Source: Bacteroidales bacterium UBA4788
GTDB taxonomy: Bacteria > Bacteroidota > Bacteroidia > Bacteroidales > VadinHA17
Assembly: GCA_002402965.1 (NCBI GenBank)
Contig: DHGW01000091.1
Coordinates: 1 to 5,309 of the forward strand
DNA: 5,309 nt
Direction: 5' to 3'
The translations under genes were made by a program, and so were the position numbers. Numbering within the stretch: the stretch's first letter is position 1; each line of letters begins with the position of its first letter. The notes below the pieces were generated by a model. The model was not told the origin of the DNA. It made no database searches and was given only the letters and a program-made list of their open reading frames with translations. This document shows positions 1 to 5,309 of this stretch, piece after piece.

Positions 1-153
1 GCTATTGTACCTAACTTGTTTATATGTGTACGAAAGGTATGCATATTTTGCTGAAAGGGGTGTTATTGTGGAGTATGGGGTGTTTGTTATAAGTATAGGA
101 TTATGCGGATTTGGGACAACATATTACATATCCCATTCAACTACATGATAGTT

Positions 154-172
154 GCTGTATCTGAAATACAGC
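154..172 (-). terminator. Stem-loop after the hydrolase gene, possible terminator
   Basis: A perfect 7-bp inverted repeat (GCTGTAT, 5-nt loop, ATACAGC) begins about 40 bp past the stop codon of the minus-strand hydrolase gene. The position suits a transcription end. No U-tract follows on the minus strand, so a rho-independent terminator is not proven, and it could also be an operator-like dyad. The rest of positions 1-211 is AT-rich and shows no gene. Confidence 0.35.
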
Positions 173-211
173 ATCTTCAAAACTCATTAACTCAGGTAAT
201 ATTTGCACAAC

Positions 212-1015
212 TCATTTCACTCTTAATAACTCCAAAACAACCAAATACGGACAGTGATCCGATGCAACTGAATCCTGAATGACCTCCGAAGAAATAACCT
301 TCCATCGTTCCGTCGGATAATACATGACGTAATCAATCTTCTTCACCGGAACACCCGACGGATAAGTTGGAACAGGCGCATCCTTATCATACGCGCTGCC
401 CCAATAATCCTTAAGAAGCATTATCGGTAAACTGCCAGGCTCAGCATTCAGATCACCTGCCAAAATAACCGGATATCGTGAATTATCCAGGATCTCGTTA
501 ATCCGCTTCGCCTGCAGAATTCTGTCTGCTTCATCACCGGTATGATCAAAATGGGTCCCGATGAAAATTATCGTGTCACCCGATGGCAGGACCGTCGTTA
601 TTTCAATTGCAGCCCGCGGCTCATTATTCCCGGTATAGGGGAGAGGTATATTTCGCGATGCGATGAAACTGTACCTCGATAAAACCGCTTCGCCATACTC
701 GCCGCCGTCATAATGCATCGCCCTGCCGAAGAGTGAAGCCATGCCAGTCCTCCAGCCAAGCTCCGTGGCAAGGTCATAACCTCTCGCTCTCCTCGTCATG
801 AAATCAACTTCTTGCAATGCAACCAGATCAGGATCCGCCGCCTTGATCACCCCGGCAATGAGATCAAGATCAAAATCACCTTTCATCGTGGCTCCGTGAT
901 AGATATTGAAGGTTAAAATCCGAACTGCAGTGCTGCTGTCAGGAACTTCCTGAGAAAGTGAAATTACGGAAAGTGAGGCGGCTAAGATTGTAATAGGTAA
1001 TAATTTTGGACTCAT
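212..1015 (-). CDS. Secreted endonuclease/exonuclease/phosphatase family hydrolase
   Basis: This is a 267-residue metal-dependent hydrolase of the DNase I-like EEP fold, a family that cleaves phosphodiester or phosphomonoester bonds in nucleic acids, phospholipids or small phosphates. The family's core motifs appear in order: TFN (Asn37), LQEVD (Glu69), THFDH (His155), GDLN (Asp188, Asn190), KIDYV (Asp228) and SDHCP (Asp253, His254). The catalytic set therefore looks complete. Residues 1 to about 22 form a hydrophobic signal peptide with no lipobox cysteine, so export to the periplasm or outside is expected. The ATG at 1015 is chosen because the signal peptide follows directly. A TTG six codons upstream in frame is possible but less likely. 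The substrate cannot be read from the sequence. The gene lies downstream of the integrase, separated by a 41-bp repeat array, and is probably transcribed on its own. The family assignment is firm and the activity is inferred. Confidence 0.9.
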   Translation of the reverse strand: MSPKLLPITILAASLSVISLSQEVPDSSTAVRILTFNIYHGATMKGDFDLDLIAGVIKAADPDLVALQEVDFMTRRARGYDLATELGWRTGMASLFGRAMHYDGGEYGEAVLSRYSFIASRNIPLPYTGNNEPRAAIEITTVLPSGDTIIFIGTHFDHTGDEADRILQAKRINEILDNSRYPVILAGDLNAEPGSLPIMLLKDYWGSAYDKDAPVPTYPSGVPVKKIDYVMYYPTERWKVISSEVIQDSVASDHCPYLVVLELLRVK

Positions 1016-1056
1016 GTCTCGCTTTTTAATCAATTACACGCATGACTGTCACAAGG

Positions 1057-1071
1057 GGATTCACCTAATCC
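1057..1071. promoter_or_regulatory. Short inverted repeat upstream of the hydrolase gene
   Basis: GGATT and AATCC flank a 5-nt spacer (CACCT), about 41 bp upstream of the hydrolase start codon. It could be a small operator or a leader hairpin. A 5-bp dyad can arise by chance, so support is weak. No clear TAnnTTTG promoter was found next to it. The nearest resemblance is TAATTG about 20 bp before the ATG. Confidence 0.2.
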
Positions 1072-1093
1072 ATGATCTAGTGGCTCGCAGTGC

Positions 1094-1508
1094 ATCAACA
1101 AATTTTGGATATATCTATGAGGTATTTGTAGAACATCCCCAAATGCCTGGTTTTTATCTGTATGGATCTGCGGTCAATATCCCAATGTCAGTTATTTGTG
1201 AAGGTGCATGAAATGCATCAACAAATCTCTGGCTCTTATGCGACCGCCTATGTGGTGAATCTACAAAGCATGGTTTGTATATGACTACATCTGTGCCGGA
1301 TCCACATAGTGTAGTTTCTTTCTGACAGTATCTGCGCCTAATTCACAAATTTCGGCTTTTATCTGACTGTATCTGTGGTGAATACACAAAGGCCTGGCTT
1401 TTATTTTACCGGATTTGGGGTGAATGCCCGAATGTCCGATTCTTATGCGACCGTTTATGTACCAATACGAATATTCCTCCCTGTATCGCTTCCCGTTTCT
1501 GGTTGTGC
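1094..1508. repeat. Degenerate 41/42-bp tandem repeat array, about 10 units
   Basis: This array fills most of the 493-bp gap between the integrase and hydrolase genes. Well-defined units are 1219-1260, 1261-1301, 1302-1342, 1343-1383, 1384-1425 and 1426-1466, of 41 or 42 bp. Poorer units precede 1219 (about 1094, 1136 and 1179) and one follows (1467-1507). The plus-strand unit has an ACAAA-like start, then GG-TTTTAT, a CTGAC-GTATCTGTG centre and a GTGAAT-like end. Long-range matches keep the period: TGCATCAACAAAT recurs after 123 bp (3 units) and TCTTATGCGACCG after 207 bp (5 units). The 41-bp units break any reading frame, so the array is not coding. The units abut without unique spacers, which argues against CRISPR. 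The array runs up to the integrase stop codon. Confidence 0.8.
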
Positions 1509-2843
1509 TTACAGATCATCAAACGGACTGCGGATCCTTTGAATGCTCTTCTCTGTCACATGGGTGTATATCTCCGTCGTCTTGCTGCTCTTGTGCCCGA
1601 GCAACTCCTGGATATATCGCAAGTCAGTCCCGGCTTCGAGGAGATGAGTTGCATAGGAATGCCGTAAACCATGCAGGGTTATCTCTTTCCTTATACCTGC
1701 CCTTGCACAAGCAAGGTTAAACACCTTCTCAACACTGGTCGCGCTGTAAGGATAGCCTTGTCTTTGACCTTCAAAAAGATACCTTACCGGATGATATCTT
1801 TTAATATATGCATCAATTATCTCAACCAACTTAGGCGATATTGGTACTACTCTGTCCTTGAAACCCTTGGCCTGCCTTATACTGAGAAGTAAACGGTCAC
1901 GGTCAATGTCTCCGATTTCCAGCATGATTGCCTCACTTCGGCGAAGACCACATCCGTAAATCACACTTAAAAGTACACCGTGCTTTTCATTTAAAGGTGC
2001 TGATAAGACCATCCTCACCTCTTCCTTGCTTAATACGTTTGGTAACCTGTGACGAACTCGTGGACGAGTAAAATCACCGGGATCGACTTTATCATTGCAA
2101 ATTTCCTTGTAATACTTCTTAACTGCACTTATCAACTGGTTCTGATACGAGTAGCTAAGCCCTTTCGGGAGCATGTAATCATTTACCATTCTCGTCAGAT
2201 CCTCAGCATTGCATTCAGATGCCTCGCGCGGAAAAACAAACTTGAGAAATGCTTCCATCATGGAGGTGTAGGTGCGAACAGTGTTTTCAGAAAACCTTCG
2301 CGATTCAAGCCAGTTACGAAATCTTTTTAGATCACCTATGGCAACAGGACTAAGCTTAACATTATTGATGTTAACCAGCACCCTTTGGCTGACGGAATGC
2401 AATTCATTAACAGGCTTAGAGCCAGAGCCGGCTGAAGCATTTCTGCTGCTTACATAGCTGCGGATAACTCTTCCATGTATTCCAGATTCAGTTGTAAGAT
2501 CTGATTGGTTGTTTACTTCACAGGTTTCATCACGTGGAATCGAAGAGGGTTGACCTTTCACAACCCTGATAACTTTCTGCTCCTTCCCAGAGTCTCGGAA
2601 ACGGTTCCCACGCATGGTCTTTCTCAGTGCAGAATAATCTATGAACGCATATCGATTCAACTTATCATAAATTAATGAAACCACATCAAGCGAATCTGGG
2701 ATATGCCAGCAATTGAGCTTTTCACTCCATCTTGCTCCTGCTAAGGTTTTTACAACATTCGTTAACTCCCTGTCTGAGGGGAACTTGAGAGTGACACGTA
2801 TTCCACCGTCGTGCCAAACCCTCTCGGCTGTGATTGTGATCAT
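1509..2843 (-). CDS. Tyrosine recombinase/integrase with extra N-terminal domain
   Basis: This 444-residue site-specific recombinase of the XerC/D-phage integrase family breaks and rejoins DNA through a phosphotyrosine intermediate. The full catalytic set is visible: Arg301 (GLRRSE), Lys326 (QAKGFKDR), His391 and Arg394 (HGLRHSYATH), His417 (LLGH) and Tyr426 (EIYTHV). A SAM-like core-binding domain covers about 165-250. The C-terminal tail RSPFDDL resembles that of integron-type integrases, but their extra insertion near the third conserved patch is not seen. Residues 1-70 form a separate small domain (GIRVTLKFP, GARWSEKLNCWHIP) that resembles the HARP module, joined by a polar, probably disordered linker (about 71-160). 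At 444 residues it is longer than the roughly 300 of XerC/D because of that extension. Translation starts at the ATG at 2843, with no clear Shine-Dalgarno sequence. It lies between two repeat arrays. The recombination sites are unknown. Confidence 0.93.
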   Translation of the reverse strand: MITITAERVWHDGGIRVTLKFPSDRELTNVVKTLAGARWSEKLNCWHIPDSLDVVSLIYDKLNRYAFIDYSALRKTMRGNRFRDSGKEQKVIRVVKGQPSSIPRDETCEVNNQSDLTTESGIHGRVIRSYVSSRNASAGSGSKPVNELHSVSQRVLVNINNVKLSPVAIGDLKRFRNWLESRRFSENTVRTYTSMMEAFLKFVFPREASECNAEDLTRMVNDYMLPKGLSYSYQNQLISAVKKYYKEICNDKVDPGDFTRPRVRHRLPNVLSKEEVRMVLSAPLNEKHGVLLSVIYGCGLRRSEAIMLEIGDIDRDRLLLSIRQAKGFKDRVVPISPKLVEIIDAYIKRYHPVRYLFEGQRQGYPYSATSVEKVFNLACARAGIRKEITLHGLRHSYATHLLEAGTDLRYIQELLGHKSSKTTEIYTHVTEKSIQRIRSPFDDL

Positions 2844-2955
2844 AATATGCAGCGATTTTTATGGTGTTCATCTTTTGATGCTTGTATTTTTTTGGGTGTA
2901 TGCTGAGGTCTGTTGTTAATCTCAGGTCAGGGGAGGTGTGGGTAACTATTATTGT

Positions 2956-3234
2956 TCAGCGTCTCAGCGCATCGGAGTCGGTGTCGCGAAGTGTTTCCGC
3001 GGATCCGTCGCGAAGCGAACCGTAACCGCTTTCATGCAGCGAGTCAGAATTTCCATCACGAAGGGATTCGGAATTTGCGTCCCGGAGTGATTCGGAGGTA
3101 CCGCCTCGCATGCTCTCAGAGTCGGCCTCGCGCTGTGATTCCGAGGAACCATCACGCAAGCTGCTTGAGTCAGCTTCGCGCATTGAACCGGCATCGCTGT
3201 CGCGTAAGGCATTCGAATCGGCTGACGTGCTCAC
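2956..3234 (-). CDS. Octapeptide-repeat small protein, unknown function
   Basis: This 92-residue protein consists almost wholly of 11 tandem 8-residue repeats with the pattern S-[EDxG]-[SA]-[LM]-R-[DE]-x-[DNSG]; examples are SESLRDAN, SESLRDGN and YGSLRDGS. It is rich in Ser, Asp, Glu and Arg, has one Leu/Met per repeat, and no signal peptide or membrane segment. The repeats keep their residues while codons vary: Leu uses TTA, TTG, CTC, CTT and CTG; Arg uses CGC, CGT, CGA, CGG and AGA; Ser uses five codons. That pattern favours real translation in this frame over the other open frames created by the 24-bp period. The start is GTG at 3234, since an in-frame stop lies at 3253-3255 and no ATG precedes the repeats. 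The gene begins 32 bp after the GPP34-like gene and is probably co-transcribed with it. I recognise no family. It may be disordered or a repeat scaffold. Confidence 0.65.
   Translation of the reverse strand: MSTSADSNALRDSDAGSMREADSSSLRDGSSESQREADSESMRGGTSESLRDANSESLRDGNSDSLHESGYGSLRDGSAETLRDTDSDALRR
2960..3223 (-). repeat. 24-bp tandem repeat array, 11 units, coding
   Basis: Eleven contiguous 24-bp units start at 2960, 2984, 3008 and so on to 3200. On the plus strand most begin TCGCG or TCACG, followed by a GATTCGGA-like centre. No two units are identical, so the array is old or diversified. The period is exact, with no unit gaining or losing bases, as expected if reading frame is maintained. 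It encodes the octapeptide protein. Confidence 0.85.
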
Positions 3235-3266
3235 AAATAGTTGCTTATATAGTTATGGAATCACTG

Positions 3267-3956
3267 CTAACGTCGCCCTGCGGAGGCGGAAGCAATAGCG
3301 GCAGCCGTCACACTGGCTATAATTGCCGCCTGAACCTGCCGGATCGTCTGCGCAACCACATCGGAAACAGGACTTTCACTGACCATCACCTTCAAATGCT
3401 GCCTGATACGCTTCAACTCATCGCGGTCAGAGGACAGAACCCTCTCCATGCTGCAGGCTTTTACCATACCTGCAAGCGCATTTAGCTCTCCGTCGCCACC
3501 CCTGCCTGACAATATCTCATTCTTCAACTGACGGATCAGGCTGGCACGGGTGTAGGTCTCCGTGAAAACTGACTGCCGGTAGGGGATAAGTCCTAGAAAC
3601 TTCTTCTTTTCAATGCGAAGAATTCTTTTGCCCTCCAAGACCTCCAATATCTGCCACTTGTACCGGTTGTAACGGGAGGCAAGCTTACCGACCCAATAAC
3701 TGATCTTTCGCGGATTGGGCGACTGAGAGATCATCGTACTGACATCATTTAACAGAGGGTAGGAGAGGGCCTTGCCCGGCTTCAGAAAGAGCTTCTTGTC
3801 GGTAATGCTGATGCGCTCACTAAGAGTGAGATCCAGAAGAACGGCCCCTGCAATGCCATACTGGATGAAAGTCTGCGATGTCAGAAACCCGCCCTTTTCA
3901 GGACGATGAGCTATGATCAGGAATTTCTCAGCGGTGGATAATATCTTTTCAGTCAT
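3267..3956 (-). CDS. GPP34/GOLPH3-like phosphoprotein family
   Basis: This is a 229-residue mostly helical protein that I assign to the GPP34 (GOLPH3/Vps74) family. Family hallmarks are an N-terminal helix with EKFLIIAH (10-17), then YGIAGAVLLDLTLSERISI (33-51), which matches the eukaryotic pattern of a Gly-x-x-Gly helix followed by a Leu-rich segment and a basic turn. These are followed by ISYWVGKLAS (85-94), an LEGKRIL turn, LG in a hairpin, TRASLIRQL (136-144), LNALAGMVKAC (158-168) and an Ala-rich C-terminal helix ending SASAGRR. In eukaryotes the family binds PI4P on Golgi membranes and retains glycosyltransferases; the role in bacteria is not established. Basic residues Arg137 and Arg142 lie roughly where eukaryotic members place lipid-contacting arginines, but this is by-eye alignment only. 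Translation starts at the ATG at 3956. It is followed after 32 bp by the octapeptide-repeat gene and preceded by a 29/30-bp repeat array. Confidence 0.85.
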   Translation of the reverse strand: MTEKILSTAEKFLIIAHRPEKGGFLTSQTFIQYGIAGAVLLDLTLSERISITDKKLFLKPGKALSYPLLNDVSTMISQSPNPRKISYWVGKLASRYNRYKWQILEVLEGKRILRIEKKKFLGLIPYRQSVFTETYTRASLIRQLKNEILSGRGGDGELNALAGMVKACSMERVLSSDRDELKRIRQHLKVMVSESPVSDVVAQTIRQVQAAIIASVTAAAIASASAGRR

Positions 3957-3969
3957 AGTTGCATTAATT

Positions 3970-4295
3970 GGGGTGACAGTTTCAATTCGGTTTTTGGCCG
4001 GAGTTTTAGTGTTTGTCCTGTTTCAGAACGGGTGACGGTTTCCGGCCGGTTTAAGAACGGATGATGGGTTCCGTAGCGGTAGAGGCCGGGGTGACAGTTT
4101 CCGGACGGTTCCAGGCCGGGGTGATAGGTTTTGTCCTGTTTCAGAACGGGTGATGGGTTCGGTAGCGTTACAGCCCGAGTGATGGTTACCGGCCGGTTTC
4201 TCTCCGGGATAATTGATTCGGGATGCTTTCAGCCATGGATGCTGGATTAAGGTCAGCTTCAGGCTGCTATAACGGGTAGCGGTTAGTGTAATTAC
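3970..4295. repeat. Degenerate 29/30-bp tandem repeat array, about 11 units
   Basis: Clear units are 3970-3999, 4000-4029, 4030-4058, 4059-4087, 4088-4117, 4118-4147, 4148-4176, 4177-4205, 4206-4234 and 4235-4264, with a decayed unit to about 4295. Each starts with a GGGGTGA-like head, has a GTTTCCGG-like centre and ends in GGCC or CAGAAC. Unit lengths run 30, 30, 29, 29, 30, 30, 29, 29, suggesting a 118-bp four-unit superrepeat. Units 2 and 6 share TTTGTCCTGTTTCAGAAC. The units abut, so there are no spacers. The period is not a multiple of three, so the open frame across it on the minus strand is treated as chance. The array fills the 364-bp gap before the GPP34 gene and could hold its regulatory region. 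Confidence 0.82.
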
Positions 4296-4320
4296 GGAGA
4301 TACAACGCAAATGTTCACTG

Positions 4321-4680
4321 TTACTTTATCAAAACGGAAATCGCTTCTTCTACAGTAGGCATGAAACAGACCATCTTGCCGCGATTGCTCTCACGGATGA
4401 AATCGCGCCAGCTCCGGCTCTTCAGATGGGAAAAATCACCCACAATGGCCAGCCTCATCCTGTAGTTGGAAAACTTCTGAAGGATATCGCCGGCCAGCCC
4501 GGTACGGAGATCGAAAAAGCCTGTGGCAAAAGAGGCAGAGTGGATGATAACCTTTGTGCAATTCGCATAACTGGCATTTCCAAGTATGTCAACAGCGTCC
4601 TCGGCTGACCTTATTGTGCCTGTCCCAGGCCTCAATTCAGCAATGTTGCCCGATGCATCGACAGGGTGAATTATGAACAT
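4321..4680 (-). CDS. DUF4180 domain protein
   Basis: This is a complete 119-residue single-domain protein of the DUF4180 family, whose function is unknown. The family signature is clear in the middle and C-terminal parts: SAEDAVDILGNASY (25-38), the conserved FFDLRTGLAGDILQKFSNYR (55-74), then LAIVGDFS (77-84), an RDFIRESN segment (92-99) and a closing EEAISVL helix (111-117). The length fits the family. There is no signal peptide or membrane segment, so it should be cytoplasmic. The start is the ATG at 4680, which is in register with the domain. A TAnnTTTG -7 box at 4764-4771 would give a leader of about 75 nt. The 364-bp repeat array separates it from the GPP34 gene, so the two need not be one operon. 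Confidence 0.9.
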   Translation of the reverse strand: MFIIHPVDASGNIAELRPGTGTIRSAEDAVDILGNASYANCTKVIIHSASFATGFFDLRTGLAGDILQKFSNYRMRLAIVGDFSHLKSRSWRDFIRESNRGKMVCFMPTVEEAISVLIK

Positions 4681-4763
4681 AAAATTCCAGTAATTGTCAG
4701 TTATTTATGAGATTGCAATTCGCGTAATCCGGATCTTGCTTATGTGTGGCTGCTTTCAGGTAG

Positions 4764-4771
4764 CAAAGATA
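4764..4771 (-). promoter_or_regulatory. Bacteroidota-type -7 box (TATCTTTG) for the DUF4180 gene
   Basis: TATCTTTG on the minus strand matches the TAnnTTTG -7 consensus of Bacteroidota promoters exactly. It lies about 84 bp before the DUF4180 start codon. No TTG -33 element is present at the usual distance; a copy of the CCCTCAAAA repeat occupies that place instead. This is a pattern match only. Confidence 0.5.
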
Positions 4772-4800
4772 CCTTGCCTCGTTTCTTTTGAGGGGAGGGA
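4772..4800 (-). repeat. CCCTCAAAA interspersed repeat, copy A
   Basis: On the minus strand the copy reads CCCTCAAAA, then GAAACGAGGCAAGG, directly before the TATCTTTG motif. GAGG and CCTC can pair across the AAAAG stretch as a small hairpin. It resembles copies at 4857-4885 and 5148-5177. Confidence 0.55.
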
Positions 4801-4856
4801 GCTCTGTGTGCAATCCAATTCTTACTTTCGAGAAACGGATTCAACTGATAAAAACA

Positions 4857-4885
4857 CCTTGCCTTCCCTGTTTTTGAGGGCCGGA
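4857..4885 (-). repeat. CCCTCAAAA interspersed repeat, copy B
   Basis: On the minus strand it reads CCCTCAAAAACAGGG then AAGGCAAGGTGT. CCCT and AGGG form a hairpin across the A-rich loop. It shares the GGCAAGGT flank with copy A but is followed by TGTTTTTA rather than a perfect TAnnTTTG. Confidence 0.55.
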
Positions 4886-4980
4886 ACACTTATTTCAGCC
4901 TCCGAGAGGGGGTCTGATGTGGTGACTATTTTGAGTCAGCCATAAAACTCCGCTTCGTCAGTCACACCTAGAATGATTTA

Positions 4981-5004
4981 GAAAGTTGATTTATAACGAC
5001 TTTC
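4981..5004. other. Inverted repeat with 8-nt loop
   Basis: GAAAGTTG and CGACTTTC pair at 7 of 8 positions around an AT-rich 8-nt loop. It could be an operator or part of a transcript made from the motif at 5133-5140. There is no gene next to it, so the role is open. Confidence 0.25.
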
Positions 5005-5132
5005 ACTCGACTGACAGAAGATGACCTTAGCAAACAACGAAATTTAACATTTTTTTTCGATTTAAGCAAGGAAATAGTTGGGAAATCGTGCAAATCTGTT
5101 GGTTCATCGTTGCAGGGAAGACTCTTTACTTA

Positions 5133-5140
5133 CAAAATTA
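5133..5140 (-). promoter_or_regulatory. Second TAnnTTTG motif (TAATTTTG), no gene directly downstream
   Basis: TAATTTTG on the minus strand matches the Bacteroidota -7 consensus and lies just downstream of repeat copy C. Transcription from here would run leftward through about 450 bases without a gene before DUF4180. It may be chance, an alternative DUF4180 promoter, or the promoter of a small RNA. No TTG is seen at the standard -33 distance. Confidence 0.3.
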
Positions 5141-5147
5141 CGTACCT

Positions 5148-5177
5148 CCTGGTTATCCCTTTTTGAGGGGCAGGGGA
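5148..5177 (-). repeat. CCCTCAAAA interspersed repeat, copy C
   Basis: On the minus strand it reads TCCCCTGCCCCTCAAAAAGG then GATAACCAGG. CCCT and AGGG pair around the A-rich loop. As with copy A, a TAnnTTTG motif follows within about 20 bases. Confidence 0.5.
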
Positions 5178-5309
5178 GACAATCTCCGGAAATGAGAATG
5201 TGGAAGCTTGTTGATTTGGGGGACAGAAGATATATGAAAAGGAGCAGATCCGGGTTACCGAAAATACACTGACATCCCGCCCTGCAGGCTTTCCCGCGCT
5301 ACTGAAGAT

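Larger units (their letters stand above)
4681..5309. other. Long non-coding region at the right end
   Basis: This stretch of 629 bases has no gene that I can support. Open frames on either strand give compositionally odd peptides and overlap the interspersed repeats. It holds the putative promoter of the DUF4180 gene, three copies of a hairpin-forming repeat, a second TAnnTTTG motif, an inverted repeat at 4981-5004 and a run of eight T at 5050-5057. The last 95 bases are open on the plus strand without a start codon and could be the edge of a feature outside the window. Confidence 0.6.

Noticed and set aside
1014..1211. 65-codon plus-strand frame next to the hydrolase start
   Set aside because: It overlaps the hydrolase start region and runs through the 41-bp repeats, with no family resemblance.
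1094..1508. Integron attC cassette array beside the integrase
   Set aside because: There are no gene cassettes between units, no clear attC core sites or long imperfect palindromes, and the recombinase lacks the integron-specific insertion, although its RSPFDDL tail is similar.
2956..3234. Ice-nucleation-like protein
   Set aside because: Those proteins also have 8-residue repeats, and one unit here contains GYGS, but the TxT motif and the large size are missing and the other units do not fit.
2952..3485. 177-codon plus-strand frame and other frames over the octapeptide array
   Set aside because: A 24-bp period keeps several frames open at once. Only the 92-residue minus-strand frame shows conserved residues with synonymous codon changes, and the plus frame also overlaps the GPP34 gene.
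1094..4295. CRISPR array
   Set aside because: In all three arrays the units abut directly with no unique spacers, and the units are degenerate rather than identical. No cas genes are present.
4023..4310. 95-codon open frame on the minus strand across the 29/30-bp array
   Set aside because: The array changes unit length by single bases, which would scramble a repeated peptide. The predicted product has no domain-like pattern, and the frame is open probably because the repeat is GC-rich and lacks stops.
4694..4945. 83-codon plus-strand frame in the right intergenic region
   Set aside because: It crosses two interspersed repeats and the putative promoter of the DUF4180 gene, and its composition is not protein-like.
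5130..5309. Minus-strand frame open to the right edge
   Set aside because: It ends inside the TAATTTTG/repeat C region, and the peptide (rich in Ser, Phe, Cys and Pro) does not look like the end of a real protein.

Overview
The window looks like a chromosomal stretch from a member of the Bacteroidota, probably environmental. The evidence is perfect matches to the TAnnTTTG -7 promoter motif of that phylum, no convincing Shine-Dalgarno sequences before the genes, an integrase of a type I associate with this phylum, and short interspersed CCCTCAAAA-type intergenic repeats. The phylum call is inference and no species is recognised.

All five supportable genes lie on the minus strand, so the window is read from right to left. 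The right end (4681-5309) is non-coding and holds three copies of a degenerate hairpin-forming repeat plus two TAnnTTTG motifs. One of these motifs is well placed to drive the first gene. The genes then follow in this order: a DUF4180 protein (4321-4680); a GPP34/GOLPH3-like protein (3267-3956); a small protein made almost entirely of an octapeptide repeat (2956-3234); a tyrosine recombinase with an extra N-terminal domain (1509-2843); and a secreted endonuclease/exonuclease/phosphatase-fold hydrolase (212-1015).

The striking feature is the density of degenerate tandem repeats. Three unrelated arrays sit in about 3.2 kb: a 41/42-bp array (about 1094-1508) just downstream of the recombinase; a 24-bp array (2960-3223) that is coding; and a 29/30-bp array (3970 to about 4295) that fills the gap between the DUF4180 and GPP34 genes. 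The 24-bp array keeps its amino-acid pattern while using many synonymous codons, which argues for selection on the protein. The other two have periods that are not multiples of three and look non-coding.

No metabolic pathway links the genes. The GPP34 gene and the octapeptide gene are 32 bp apart and probably co-transcribed. The recombinase looks catalytically intact and could belong to a mobile or locus-rearranging element, but no attachment sites or element boundaries were identified.
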